This document shows positions 38,628 through 48,098 of a DNA stretch of 64,000 bases, piece after piece. Numbering within the stretch: the first letter of the stretch is position 1; each line of letters begins with the position of its first letter. Under the pieces are notes generated by a model that saw nothing but the letters and a program-made list of their open reading frames with translations, had not been told where the DNA came from and did no database searches. The stretch comes from Candidatus Ribeiella danica (GTDB lineage Bacteria > Chloroflexota > Chloroflexia > Chloroflexales > Roseiflexaceae): positions 186,001-250,000 of the forward strand of contig JADKFS010000001.1 in assembly GCA_016717335.1 (NCBI GenBank), in the 5' to 3' direction. Made by a program: the position numbers and the translations under genes.

Positions 38628-38732
38628 TCGCGGCACGTCAACCCTTGGTGTCTTCGTGGCTTGGTGGTAAAAGAGCCTCACAGACAGCCGCTGAGACGAT
38701 CATCAGATCGTCCCAGCCCTGCCGGCTGCCGG

Positions 38733-40472
<1,740 letters not shown>

Positions 40473-40504
40473 ACCGGTATCTCTCTGCGCTAGCGCCTTG
40501 ACAA

Positions 40505-40600
40505 GATTACTAGGAGACAAGATGGCCAGGTGACCGGGTGACCAGGTGAGATCGTACTTGTCGACGATGCACCTGGTCACCCGGTCACCTTGTCAGGCTC
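40505..40600. repeat. GACCAGGTGACC-type hairpin between bchP and puhE-cobW
   Basis: GGTGACCGGGTGACCAGGTG (left) and CACCTGGTCACCCGGTCACC (right) give an almost perfect stem. The right arm forms the 3' end of bchP. Confidence 0.92.
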
Positions 40601-41808
40601 ATTTGGAGCCGACGGCTTCTTGGTAGGTAATGTCGCACCTGCGCGCCCAGGATATCGCCGGTCATGCGCATCTGCGCGAGCCAGGGCACCGGCGTCATGT
40701 TCTTGTGCATGTAGGACTCGAACGTCAGCTGCTGGACGTCGCGGTTGCGGCACATGTCCGTGAAGACCTCCATCTGGCGCGCGTTGCCGTAGCCCCAGCG
40801 CTGCAGCCAGCGCAGGAAGCGGTACATCGTGCCGTAGCTCTTCCACCAGGTCTTCTGGTAGCGCATCAGCGCGCTCGCGGAGGCGTTCGGCAGGCTCTCG
40901 GTCAGCACCTCGGCCGCCAGCTTGGCGCTCTTCATCGCCCAGTAGATCCCCTCGCCCGAGGTGGCGACTACCAGGCCGGCCGCGTCGCCGACCAGCATCA
41001 CCCGGTCGAACGCCATCTGCGGGCGCGGGTGCATCGGCAGGGCGTGGGCCTCCTGCAGGATGATCTCGCCGCCGGCCAGCTCGGGCGCGATCCGGCGCTT
41101 GAGGTTCTCGAGGTACTGGCGGGCCGCCTTGGTGTGGCCGTGGCCCGCGCCGATCCCGACGGCGATGTGGTCCTTCTTTGGGAAGGCCCAGGCGTACAGG
41201 TCGGGGCTGACGTCGGTGCCCAGGTACAGGTCGGCGGTGTCCTCCCAGCGGGCCATCTTGTCGGCGGGCAGGCGGATGCGCTCCTGGATCGCGACGCAGC
41301 GCGGCAGGTTCGGCAGGCCCAGCGCCTTGGCGGTCGGCGAGTAGGCGCCGTCCGCGCCGATCACCGCCGCCGTCCGCAGCGTCTTGGTGCTGCCGCTGGC
41401 GCGCTCGCGGTAGGTCGTCGTCACGCCGCTCGGGTCGACCTGCAGATCCAGCAGCTGGCCCTCGATCAGCGTCGCGCCGTGCCCGACCGCGCGCTGGCGC
41501 AGGTACAGGTCGAACTCCTCGCGGCAGCACATCGCGATATAGTCGCTCTCGCCGGCACGCGTCCCGACGACGTCGATCTCGGCGGTGCGCTCGGAGGGCG
41601 AGTGCACCAGCGCGCGGTGGACCTTGCGCGAGATCAGGCTCTGGGGCAGGTCGAACTCTTCGAACGCGACCGGCGGCACCGCGCCGCCGCACGGCTTCAC
41701 GCGCGCCAGGTCGCGCTCCAGCAGAACCACCGGCACGCCCGCGCGCGCCAGCGTCTCCGCCGCCGTCGAGCCGCCGACCGAGGCGCCGACTACGAGAACT
41801 TCATCCAT
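40585..41808 (-). CDS. bchP: Geranylgeranyl reductase BchP
   Basis: 407-aa FAD-dependent reductase that saturates the geranylgeranyl tail of (bacterio)chlorophyll or its diphosphate to phytyl. The N-terminal FAD motif is VVGASVGGSTAAETLARAGV. The BchP/ChlP set follows: KPCGGAVPPVAFEEFDLPQS, AVIGADGAYSPTAKAL, YAWAFPKKDHIAVGIGAGHG and VMLVGDAAGLVVATSGEGIY. The TSGEGIYWAMKS motif is diagnostic of this family. It follows bchG in operon 2 and is flanked by repeat hairpins on both sides. Confidence 0.95.
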   Translation of the reverse strand: MDEVLVVGASVGGSTAAETLARAGVPVVLLERDLARVKPCGGAVPPVAFEEFDLPQSLISRKVHRALVHSPSERTAEIDVVGTRAGESDYIAMCCREEFDLYLRQRAVGHGATLIEGQLLDLQVDPSGVTTTYRERASGSTKTLRTAAVIGADGAYSPTAKALGLPNLPRCVAIQERIRLPADKMARWEDTADLYLGTDVSPDLYAWAFPKKDHIAVGIGAGHGHTKAARQYLENLKRRIAPELAGGEIILQEAHALPMHPRPQMAFDRVMLVGDAAGLVVATSGEGIYWAMKSAKLAAEVLTESLPNASASALMRYQKTWWKSYGTMYRFLRWLQRWGYGNARQMEVFTDMCRNRDVQQLTFESYMHKNMTPVPWLAQMRMTGDILGAQVRHYLPRSRRLQMSLTR

Positions 41809-41817
41809 GTGACATCT

Positions 41818-41902
41818 CCCCCTGACAAGATGACCAGGTGATGGGGTGACAGGGTGAGCTCATCAGCCGAATTGTCACCTTGTCACCTTGTCGCCTTGTC
41901 AC
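41818..41902. repeat. GACAAGATGACC-type hairpin between bchG and bchP
   Basis: CTGACAAGATGACCAGGTGA (left) faces TTGTCACCTTGTCACCTTGT (right) in mixed 7-8 bp periods. It covers the whole gap and reaches the bchG stop codon. Confidence 0.92.
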
Positions 41903-42843
41903 CGGATACCAATGGCGGCCGCCAGCATCCCCCAGACGAACAGCGTCGTGCCGCTGGCGTTGTAGAACACCGCCCGGCCGCGCGGGTCCTGAATGAACTT
42001 GCGCTGCAGCGGCAGCTGCGCCACGAACAGCGCCGCGATGATCGCCGCGATCGCCCAGCGCTGCCAGGCCGCGAACATCATGATCACGAACAGCTGCGCC
42101 ATGTTCATCGTGATCACCGCCAGCCAGGACGCGCCCCACGCGCCGTGCAGCACCGGGATCGTCCGGATGCCGCTGACCCGGTCGCCGTCCATGCTCTTGA
42201 AGTCGTTGATCGTCATGATCCCGTGCGCGCCGACCGAGTAGAGCAGCGCGATCAGCACGCTCACCAGTGTCAGGCCGCTGAACGTCACGTGGCCGGCCAG
42301 CCAGGGCAGGCCCTCGTAGGCGATCGCCACCAGCGCGTTGCCGATCCAGCCGTTGCGCTTGGCGCGGATCGGGTGGACGCTGTAGACCAGCGCCAGGAAC
42401 ATGCCCAGCCCGGTCAGCAGCGCGACCGACTGGCCCAGCGCCAGCGCGAGCCCGATCGACAGGACCGCCAGCACGCCGATCGTGATGAAGACCTGGCGCG
42501 TCGAGACCTGGCCGGAGGGGATCAGGCGGTTAGGTTCGTTGAGCGCGTCGACCTCGCGGTCGCAGTAGTCGTTGACCACCTGCGATAGGCCGCACAGGAT
42601 CGGGCCGGCCAGCAGCGTGCCGAGCGCGATCCGGCCCATGTCGGGGAGCGTCCAGTGCGCGCCGTTGCTGGCGACCGTGCCGCACATATAGGCCCACGCC
42701 GGCGCGAACCATGTCACCGGCTTCATCAGCGCGAACGAGCGCGCCAGCAATGACGCGGGGGCTTTGGGCGATGTGATCGTCGCGGCCGCAAGCGGCTGGT
42801 CTGCGGGCACGATCGTCGTGGCCGAGAGAGGTTGGTCTGCCAT
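41899..42843 (-). CDS. bchG: Bacteriochlorophyll synthase BchG
   Basis: 314-aa UbiA-family prenyltransferase with about eight TM helices that attaches the C20 tail to bacteriochlorophyllide. The first Asp motif is NDYCDREVDALNEPNRLIPS, including the family's NEPxRxIPSG sequence. The second is MTINDFKSMDGDRVSGIRTI. KPVTWFAPAWAYMCG is also conserved. The cytosolic N-terminus (about 40 residues) is Ala/Thr-rich and contains two similar ATTIVPADQPLA-like units, an internal short repeat. The start lies 15 bp after the half-transporter gene, so they are co-transcribed. Confidence 0.95.
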   Translation of the reverse strand: MADQPLSATTIVPADQPLAAATITSPKAPASLLARSFALMKPVTWFAPAWAYMCGTVASNGAHWTLPDMGRIALGTLLAGPILCGLSQVVNDYCDREVDALNEPNRLIPSGQVSTRQVFITIGVLAVLSIGLALALGQSVALLTGLGMFLALVYSVHPIRAKRNGWIGNALVAIAYEGLPWLAGHVTFSGLTLVSVLIALLYSVGAHGIMTINDFKSMDGDRVSGIRTIPVLHGAWGASWLAVITMNMAQLFVIMMFAAWQRWAIAAIIAALFVAQLPLQRKFIQDPRGRAVFYNASGTTLFVWGMLAAAIGIR

Positions 42844-42858
42844 ATCTTATTCCTACAA

Positions 42859-43722
42859 CTAATAGATAATCTGATCCGCAGGAATATCTTGCAGCCCGGC
42901 CCAGGGCGATCGGGCCGCGCCGCTCTGGATCTGCCGGCCGAGGCGTGAAAGCAGCCGTAGCGAATCGCCGAGCGACATGCGCACCCGCACCTCGGGGTAG
43001 ATTCCGATCACGGTGCCGTCGCGCCGCAGGCGCTCTTGCTTCCACAGCGAGGCGAACGACAGAATCAAGAACACCACCGCCGAGCTCTTAAGAATCACAA
43101 TCAGCCGCTCGTCATTATAGTCGAGCAGCAGGTTTCCCACCAGCACCGAGCTGACGATCGTGCCGAGCACCAGCATCATCCACAGCACCGCCAGCACCCG
43201 CCCGCGCTCTTCTGGCGGCGTCAGGTCGCTCACCAGCGCCAGGTAGGCCGTCTCGACGATATTGACGCCCAGCCCGTAGGCCAGGAAGATCAGCGCGCAG
43301 ACGATCGCGGCGATTGTAAAGGGCAGGTGGCCCTGACCGCTCAGCAGCAGCAGCGAGATCGGCGCGTTTGCCAGGCCGCCGAATGTAAGAACGGCGCCCG
43401 CCACAATGTAGGGCGTGCGCCAGCGACCCTGCGCGCGATGCTGGTCGGATCGGAAGCCGATCAGCGCGCGCACCGGCGAGACAAAGTAGTGGATGGCAAT
43501 CAGGAAGCCGACCAGGGTGGCCGAGATACGCAGGTTATCGATCAGCACGCGGTTCAGTGTGCCGGTGAGCGGCGCCAGCGTGAGCCCCATGCCGAACTGA
43601 AACAGCCCCAGGCGCAACACGCGCAGCCAGAGTTTGGTTGTTCCGTGGCCATCGAACCAGCCCGCGGCCCGCCCGCGCAACCGATCGATCCGCCGTCCCA
43701 GCCGCGCTGCTCCTGGGATCAC
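42859..43722 (-). CDS. Half-length BCD-family (PucC/LhaA-like) MFS transporter
   Basis: 287 aa from a GTG at 43722 with AGGAGG 5 nt upstream. It shows the bacteriochlorophyll-delivery family pattern: LRLGLFQFGMGLTLAPLTGT, LNRVLIDNLRISATLVG and SPVRALIGFRSDQHRAQGRW. Full-length relatives have about 450 residues and 12 helices. This one stops after six TM helices and a short cytosolic piece, with bchG starting 15 bp later, so the second half is absent. It may work as a dimer of halves or be a truncated gene. PucC/LhaA proteins support assembly of light-harvesting complexes. Confidence 0.85.
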   Translation of the reverse strand: MIPGAARLGRRIDRLRGRAAGWFDGHGTTKLWLRVLRLGLFQFGMGLTLAPLTGTLNRVLIDNLRISATLVGFLIAIHYFVSPVRALIGFRSDQHRAQGRWRTPYIVAGAVLTFGGLANAPISLLLLSGQGHLPFTIAAIVCALIFLAYGLGVNIVETAYLALVSDLTPPEERGRVLAVLWMMLVLGTIVSSVLVGNLLLDYNDERLIVILKSSAVVFLILSFASLWKQERLRRDGTVIGIYPEVRVRMSLGDSLRLLSRLGRQIQSGAARSPWAGLQDIPADQIIY

Positions 43723-43746
43723 CTGGACCTCCTGGAAAAAGATATG

Positions 43747-43791
43747 CGGGTGGCGTGCCGCGTGCTACGCCAAGACACGGCACGCCACCCG
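43747..43791 (-). terminator. Rho-independent-like terminator after pufC
   Basis: CGGGTGGCGTGCCG-CGTG pairs with CACGGCACGCCACCCG, with one unpaired base. On the minus strand it is followed by GCATATCTTTTT. It separates the puf operon from the bchG operon. Confidence 0.75.
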
Positions 43792-43823
43792 TAGTAAGGT
43801 CGATCGGTGTGAGCCGTCCGCCC

Positions 43824-44807
43824 TTACTTCGGCGTATACCCGAGCATCGCCGGCACCTGACCAGTGTTAGCTGATCCGGGTGGCAGCCGCTGGGCCTGGT
43901 GGCACATCCAGCACGACGGGGTCTTGTTTGCTAGGATGGTCTTGTAGGTCGTGTTGAGGTGCTGTGCCATCTGGAGCATAATCAGAGCGTGGCCCTTCTG
44001 CGGGATCTCGTTGCTTGGGAAGTAGTTGGCGTTGTGGCAGAACGCGCAGCCGACGCCCAGGCTCTGGGTATGATGGGTCATCACCTGCTGGTTGTACTGC
44101 ACCGCGGCCAGATCCGGGTCTTTCTTGCCCGTGATCAGCAGCAGATCGATATCTGCCAGTGAGTCGAGCTTGAGCTGGAACGTATCCGGCAGCGGGCTCT
44201 GGTCGGCTGGGTAGTTGGTGAGCGTGCCCGTCTTGCCGTTGAAGTTCACTGCGGCGCCGTTGTGGCAGGTCGCACAGGTGATCTGCTTGCCACCGACCGA
44301 GGCCGGCAGCTGCGCCACGAAGTTCTGGTTGAGGTCCGCCGACGCCAGCATCATCTGGCGCGCGATCGTCTTGCGAGCGATGCCCTGCGCCTCGGACAGC
44401 GGGCCATCCTCGAGTGAGAAGTCGCCTGCCGCCAGGTTATGGCAGTAGGTGCAATCGACCTTCAGGCCGCCGGCAACCTGACCAACCATGTAGTTGGCGA
44501 TCGTCGCCGTGTCCATGCCGGTGAGGACCTGGACATTCTGCGGCTGAGGGAATTTCGTGATATACGCGGTCATTGCGGCGAGCGATTCGGGCTTAAGATA
44601 GGGGTTGGCCGGGTTGACCGGGTCAACCGAGTAGTTGGTGTAGATCGGCGTAACCGCTGCCGGCGTGTTGAATGAGCGCACTCGTGCGCCGATCCATCCG
44701 ACGATCGCGATGCTGCCGATGGCGAATGCCGTTGCTACAAGCCCGAAGACTATTAGAAACGTCGTGCGCTCGCTGAACAGCGGTGTAGCGCTGCGCTGGT
44801 TGAACAT
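43824..44807 (-). CDS. pufC: Photosynthetic reaction centre tetrahaem cytochrome c subunit PufC
   Basis: 327 aa from the ATG at 44807 with AGGGGAG upstream. One N-terminal TM helix (FLIVFGLVATAFAIGSIAIV) anchors the outer domain; there is no lipobox, as in chloroflexal PufC. Four CXXCH haem sites are present in order: CTYCH, CATCH, CAFCH, CWMCH. The Met-containing helices before them (ARQMMLA, ALIMLQMAQHLNTTY) provide axial ligands. It re-reduces the photo-oxidised special pair. It is the last gene of pufBA-LM-C. Confidence 0.96.
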   Translation of the reverse strand: MFNQRSATPLFSERTTFLIVFGLVATAFAIGSIAIVGWIGARVRSFNTPAAVTPIYTNYSVDPVNPANPYLKPESLAAMTAYITKFPQPQNVQVLTGMDTATIANYMVGQVAGGLKVDCTYCHNLAAGDFSLEDGPLSEAQGIARKTIARQMMLASADLNQNFVAQLPASVGGKQITCATCHNGAAVNFNGKTGTLTNYPADQSPLPDTFQLKLDSLADIDLLLITGKKDPDLAAVQYNQQVMTHHTQSLGVGCAFCHNANYFPSNEIPQKGHALIMLQMAQHLNTTYKTILANKTPSCWMCHQAQRLPPGSANTGQVPAMLGYTPK

Positions 44808-45021
44808 GAACGTCTCCCCTACATTTAGGTTGTGGGCGCGGGTGATGGGTGTGAGCGAGCGGGCCAATTCAGCGCCCGCTATCTCGCGCTCGTCACCCGC
44901 TCACACGGGCAGCTACGCACCGTCAGCATAGGTGTTGTGACCGGGATGTGGGTGTGCCGGCAAGCAGGCGGATGCCCAGTACCCGCTCGCCACGCACCCC
45001 CACCCCCGTTCACACCAGCGG
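44808..45021 (-). other. pufLM-pufC intercistronic region with inverted repeat
   Basis: 214 bp. GTGTGAGCGAGCGGGC (44850-44865) faces CGCTCGTCACCCGCTCACAC further right, allowing a stem-loop between pufLM and pufC that could set their mRNA ratio. Nothing else was recognised. Confidence 0.5.
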
Positions 45022-47025
45022 CTACGGCACCAGCGGCACCGATGCCGGTGCTAGCACTGGCTGTGTGACCGTCGCTGGTTGGATGAACTGCGACCAATCA
45101 GCTTTCGGATCGAACGGCGCGGCGATATGAACCGACTGTGCCCAGGAGTACCAGTCCTTGATAACCGGGCCCGAGAGCAGCAGCCCGATCGCGCCAGCGA
45201 CGACGCACAGGATCGCGAACCAGAACGCCCAGACGTGGATGCTGGCTGCGTTGGCGTTGAAGCCCATCGTCCAGCGCCAGAACAGCTGCGCGCGATGCGT
45301 GCCGGGTCCCTCGACCTCGATCTCCTTCAGCTCCAGCTCCGCGCCATACTTGGATGTCGCGACGATCGTGGCGCCGTGCATACCCAGCACCATGGTCGAG
45401 CCGAGCAGACCGAAGATTGAGATCATGTGGAACGGGTTGTAGTAGAAGTTGCCATAGCGCACGCTGACATTATTGGTCCAGTCGAGCATAGCCTTCAGGC
45501 CATGGCCCGGCGCTTCCGCCCACGCGCCCAGCAGGATCGGGCGGAAGAGATAGATCGTGAAGTATAGGAACAGCGCCGCCGTAAACGCCCGCGCGAGGTT
45601 GCGGTCCACGCCGGTAGCGTTCGCGCGAGTGTAGACGCGCGCCCACCACGCCAGCACGCTGATGTGCAGGAACAGCGTGGCTGCCAGCCAGTTGCCGCCC
45701 TGGAACCAGCCCGGCCAGCGCAGCCCGAAGGTGGCCGCCGGAGGATTCACCGCCAAGTTCGGGAACTCGCGCAGGAACAGGATGAAGTTGTAGTTGACCT
45801 GCGGCGACGTGATATACGAGATCAGGATAATGAAAACCGTCACGCTGAAGCTGAGCAGGGCGATGAAGCCCCAGATGCCCAGGTAGAATGGCCCGACCTG
45901 CCCGCTCCCGAACAGGCGCTCCATCCAGCGCAGGTGGGTCTGCTTGCTGGTGCCGAAGGTCGCCTCTGGGCTGCCTGGTCGCTCCAGGGCCTCGAGGTCA
46001 ATCTCCGGTTCGACCGACCGCCGCCCTGCCGCCACGATGGAGGCCGCGCCCGCGAAGCTCCACCAGGGCAACTTGTCCCAGAACGTCCAGAACGACGTCC
46101 AGCTGGTGACGAGCGTGCCGGAGAAGAATATGCACAGGTTGGCGACCAGCACTGCCGCGGCCGCGAACCAGAAGGCGATCCGATGGATGCCGATTTCGCC
46201 GATGCTATAGCCGGCCGCGATCCCTCGCCAGAACACGTCAACATTATGAACCGTCACGCCAGGTCGGTTCATCCCCATGCGGATGGCCGAGCCGTGCATG
46301 GCCAGCAGCATCGTGCTGCCGAATAGCAATGAGATCGCGATCGCGTGGAACGGGTTGTAGAAGAAGTTGAAGTACTGGTAGCCGATGTTCGAAACCCAAT
46401 CCAGGTGGTGGGTGATCCCGAGCGGAAAGCCGTTACCCCACGAGCCCATGGCAATCGGCCGAAGCCATTGCAGGGTGATCCACGAGGATACCACCGCGTA
46501 GAACGTCAGCGGCACCTCGAAGCCCATCCGCAGCTTGCGGCAGATGTCGATTTCACGTAGGCCCCAGGTGATGAATGCGATCGTCGCACAGATCACAATG
46601 ATCTGCCAGTTGAACCCTGGCTGGCCAGGTGTCTGGAGCCGTAGGCCGAGCGCGAGCGGGGGCGGGTCGATCCGGGCAGTCAGGATATTATAGGTGCCCT
46701 CGACGACCATGAACTGGTACACGTAGAAGATCGCCCCGATCGAGGCGAACGCCACCGCCAGAATGCCCCAGAGCCCAACGTAGAACCGCCCGAGCCAGAA
46801 ATCAAACGGATCGCTGCCGAACACACTGCCGAACAGCGTGCCGCCTGGGCGCTTGTAGAATTCCTCGACGATCGAGAAGGGGATCACGTCGCCGGCTTTG
46901 GCGTCTGCGGCGGCGAGCACATCGGACGCCAGCCCCTCCCTTGCGACGTTAGGCGAAACGGGCTGCCTGGAGACGGGAGGTCCCTCGTCGGTCCGCAGCG
47001 GCGAGTCAGGGGGATAGTCTGACAT
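45022..47025 (-). CDS. pufLM: Fused reaction-centre L and M subunits (PufLM)
   Basis: 667 aa from the ATG at 47025. The L half (about 1-325) has five TM helices, the accessory-pigment His in GITHHLDWVSNIGYQYF, the special-pair His in NFFYNPFHAIAIS, and iron His in LAMHGSAI and IGIHRIAFWF. A ~60-residue hydrophilic linker (ERPGSPEATFGTSKQ) joins the M half, which has NFYYNPFHMIS, LGMHGATIV and ASIHVWAFWF. At the M-side accessory site the usual His is Leu (GLKAMLDWTNN), matching the chloroflexal pattern of bacteriopheophytin at that position. L-M fusion is known from Roseiflexus, whereas Chloroflexus has separate genes. Confidence 0.97.
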   Translation of the reverse strand: MSDYPPDSPLRTDEGPPVSRQPVSPNVAREGLASDVLAAADAKAGDVIPFSIVEEFYKRPGGTLFGSVFGSDPFDFWLGRFYVGLWGILAVAFASIGAIFYVYQFMVVEGTYNILTARIDPPPLALGLRLQTPGQPGFNWQIIVICATIAFITWGLREIDICRKLRMGFEVPLTFYAVVSSWITLQWLRPIAMGSWGNGFPLGITHHLDWVSNIGYQYFNFFYNPFHAIAISLLFGSTMLLAMHGSAIRMGMNRPGVTVHNVDVFWRGIAAGYSIGEIGIHRIAFWFAAAAVLVANLCIFFSGTLVTSWTSFWTFWDKLPWWSFAGAASIVAAGRRSVEPEIDLEALERPGSPEATFGTSKQTHLRWMERLFGSGQVGPFYLGIWGFIALLSFSVTVFIILISYITSPQVNYNFILFLREFPNLAVNPPAATFGLRWPGWFQGGNWLAATLFLHISVLAWWARVYTRANATGVDRNLARAFTAALFLYFTIYLFRPILLGAWAEAPGHGLKAMLDWTNNVSVRYGNFYYNPFHMISIFGLLGSTMVLGMHGATIVATSKYGAELELKEIEVEGPGTHRAQLFWRWTMGFNANAASIHVWAFWFAILCVVAGAIGLLLSGPVIKDWYSWAQSVHIAAPFDPKADWSQFIQPATVTQPVLAPASVPLVP

Positions 47026-47146
47026 CTCTGTTTCTCGCTTTCTAGACTGCCGGGACAAACTCAGTCTTGACGAGCTTATCTGAATCTTGCGCTATCGTGC
47101 CCCGATAGCTGCCCTGCTGGGCGGTGGGATACTTTGACATCATACA

Positions 47147-47262
47147 GGTCGTATGCGACAGGCTCCATGCCTGGGCCGCTTCTGCAAGCCGCAAACAGAA
47201 GCTTGCAACCTGCGGCCTGCTGCCTGCCGCATGCAACATGTCGCCTACGACCTGTAAGACAG
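47147..47262 (-). repeat. Long heptamer-based stem-loop between pufA and pufLM
   Basis: Outer arms TACAGGTCGTATGCGACAGG and TGTCGCCTACGACCTGTA enclose an inner hairpin (CTTCTGCAAGC/GCTTGCAA). The right side shows 7-bp units CCTGCGG, CCTGCTG, CCTGCCG, CATGCAA, CATGTCG, CCTACGA. Position and size resemble the pufA-pufL processing hairpin of purple bacteria. The rest of the 316-bp gap (47026-47341) holds nothing recognisable. Confidence 0.85.
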
Positions 47263-47341
47263 GGACGGGCTGATCTGCAGAGCCGCTCAGCCCGTGGCCG
47301 TATTACTCCAACGCGAAGGTCACGCAGCCGACGCAGAGCGT

Positions 47342-47473
47342 CTAGCCACCGACCAGGCTCAGCCAGTTGTAGCGCGGTGAACTCAGCACGACGAAGTGGA
47401 TGACCAGCGCTATCACAATGCCGAGCAAAGTGTAGATGATCGCGTTCGTGCGAAAATCGAATGAACGTCGCAT
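47342..47473 (-). CDS. pufA: Light-harvesting complex alpha subunit PufA
   Basis: 43 aa from the ATG at 47473 with GAAAGGAGGTGTC upstream. One TM helix (NAIIYTLLGIVIALVIHFVV) carries the bacteriochlorophyll-binding His (IHFVV), followed by the characteristic LSSPRYNWL ending. The short N-terminus (MRRSFDFRT) is basic, as expected for a cytoplasmic side. It lies 22 bp after pufB. Together they form the single LH antenna ring around the reaction centre. Confidence 0.95.
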   Translation of the reverse strand: MRRSFDFRTNAIIYTLLGIVIALVIHFVVLSSPRYNWLSLVGG

Positions 47474-47495
47474 AGACACCTCCTTTCTCGGCTTC

Positions 47496-47681
47496 CTACT
47501 GCAGCCACGGCTTCCAGAACCAACATAGGGCATGCGCGATCAGAACCAGGACGACCATAGCGTAGGTCGTCTGAACCACGATCCGGTGGATCGTCCAATC
47601 GTCGTTGCTGAGAATCGACTTGTACGGAGCCGGGACCAGATCGTTAGCGAATTCCTCGCGTACCAGTGTACCTTGTGCCAT
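47496..47681 (-). CDS. pufB: Light-harvesting complex beta subunit PufB
   Basis: 61 aa from the ATG at 47681; AAAGGAGGTGA lies 7 nt upstream and a GTG inside this site is not the start. The acidic N-terminus has the His-containing segment DDWTIHRIVVQ. One TM helix (YAMVVLVLIAHALCWFW) carries the pigment-binding His in IAHALCWFWKPWL, the classic beta signature. First gene of the puf operon, with a strong promoter about 170 bp upstream. Confidence 0.95.
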   Translation of the reverse strand: MAQGTLVREEFANDLVPAPYKSILSNDDWTIHRIVVQTTYAMVVLVLIAHALCWFWKPWLQ

Positions 47682-47847
47682 CAGATTCACCTCCTTTCCC
47701 TTGGATTAGGATAGGGGCGGCAACCCAATTGTGCCGGGCTCAACGGAGATGACGAGGTTGTAAGACCTCTATCACTAGCTCCGCGCTATCCGTGTGAGCA
47801 CCTAGGCTCATCGAAAGTGTCAAATTTAATTTACTGTTTCAAGGCGT

Positions 47848-47877
47848 ATTATAGTGCTGTGATGGGCTATGTGTCAA
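47848..47877 (-). promoter_or_regulatory. puf operon promoter
   Basis: On the minus strand: TTGACA (47877-47872), an 18-bp spacer, then TATAAT (47853-47848). Both hexamers are perfect matches to the sigma-70 consensus. Confidence 0.8.
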
Positions 47878-47961
47878 TCAAAATCTTTGACACAAATACT
47901 ACACAAATATTATGCAGAAGATACGCATATTTCCACGCCCGCCTTCCACGGCGCCGCTAAG

Positions 47962-47990
47962 TTGACAGGCACACTATCTGAAAATATAAT
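47962..47990 (+). promoter_or_regulatory. Promoter of the B12-binding regulator gene
   Basis: TTGACA (47962-47967), a 17-bp spacer and TATAAT (47985-47990), a full consensus sigma-70 promoter 108 bp before the start codon. Confidence 0.8.
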
Positions 47991-48098
47991 GAACACGCAA
48001 TGAACAGCGGCCTGCCTGCGAACCGCGCCCTGCCCTTGCACGTGCCGCTCGGCATGATCAGCTGATAGACCTTGCGGCGTCACTAGGAGGACTGCTCT

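Larger units (their letters stand above)
47682..48098. promoter_or_regulatory. Divergent puf / photoreceptor control region
   Basis: 417 bp, AT-rich compared with the surroundings. It holds the puf promoter (minus), the regulator promoter (plus) and, between them, the direct repeat ACACAAATA at 47890 and 47901 (11-bp period, one helical turn), a good candidate for an operator. The puf leader is long (about 160 nt). Confidence 0.7.

Noticed and set aside
47886..47912. Exact CarH operator
   Set aside because: The 11-bp-period direct repeat is suggestive, but it does not fit the known 11-bp CarH consensus spacing exactly, so it is only called an operator candidate.
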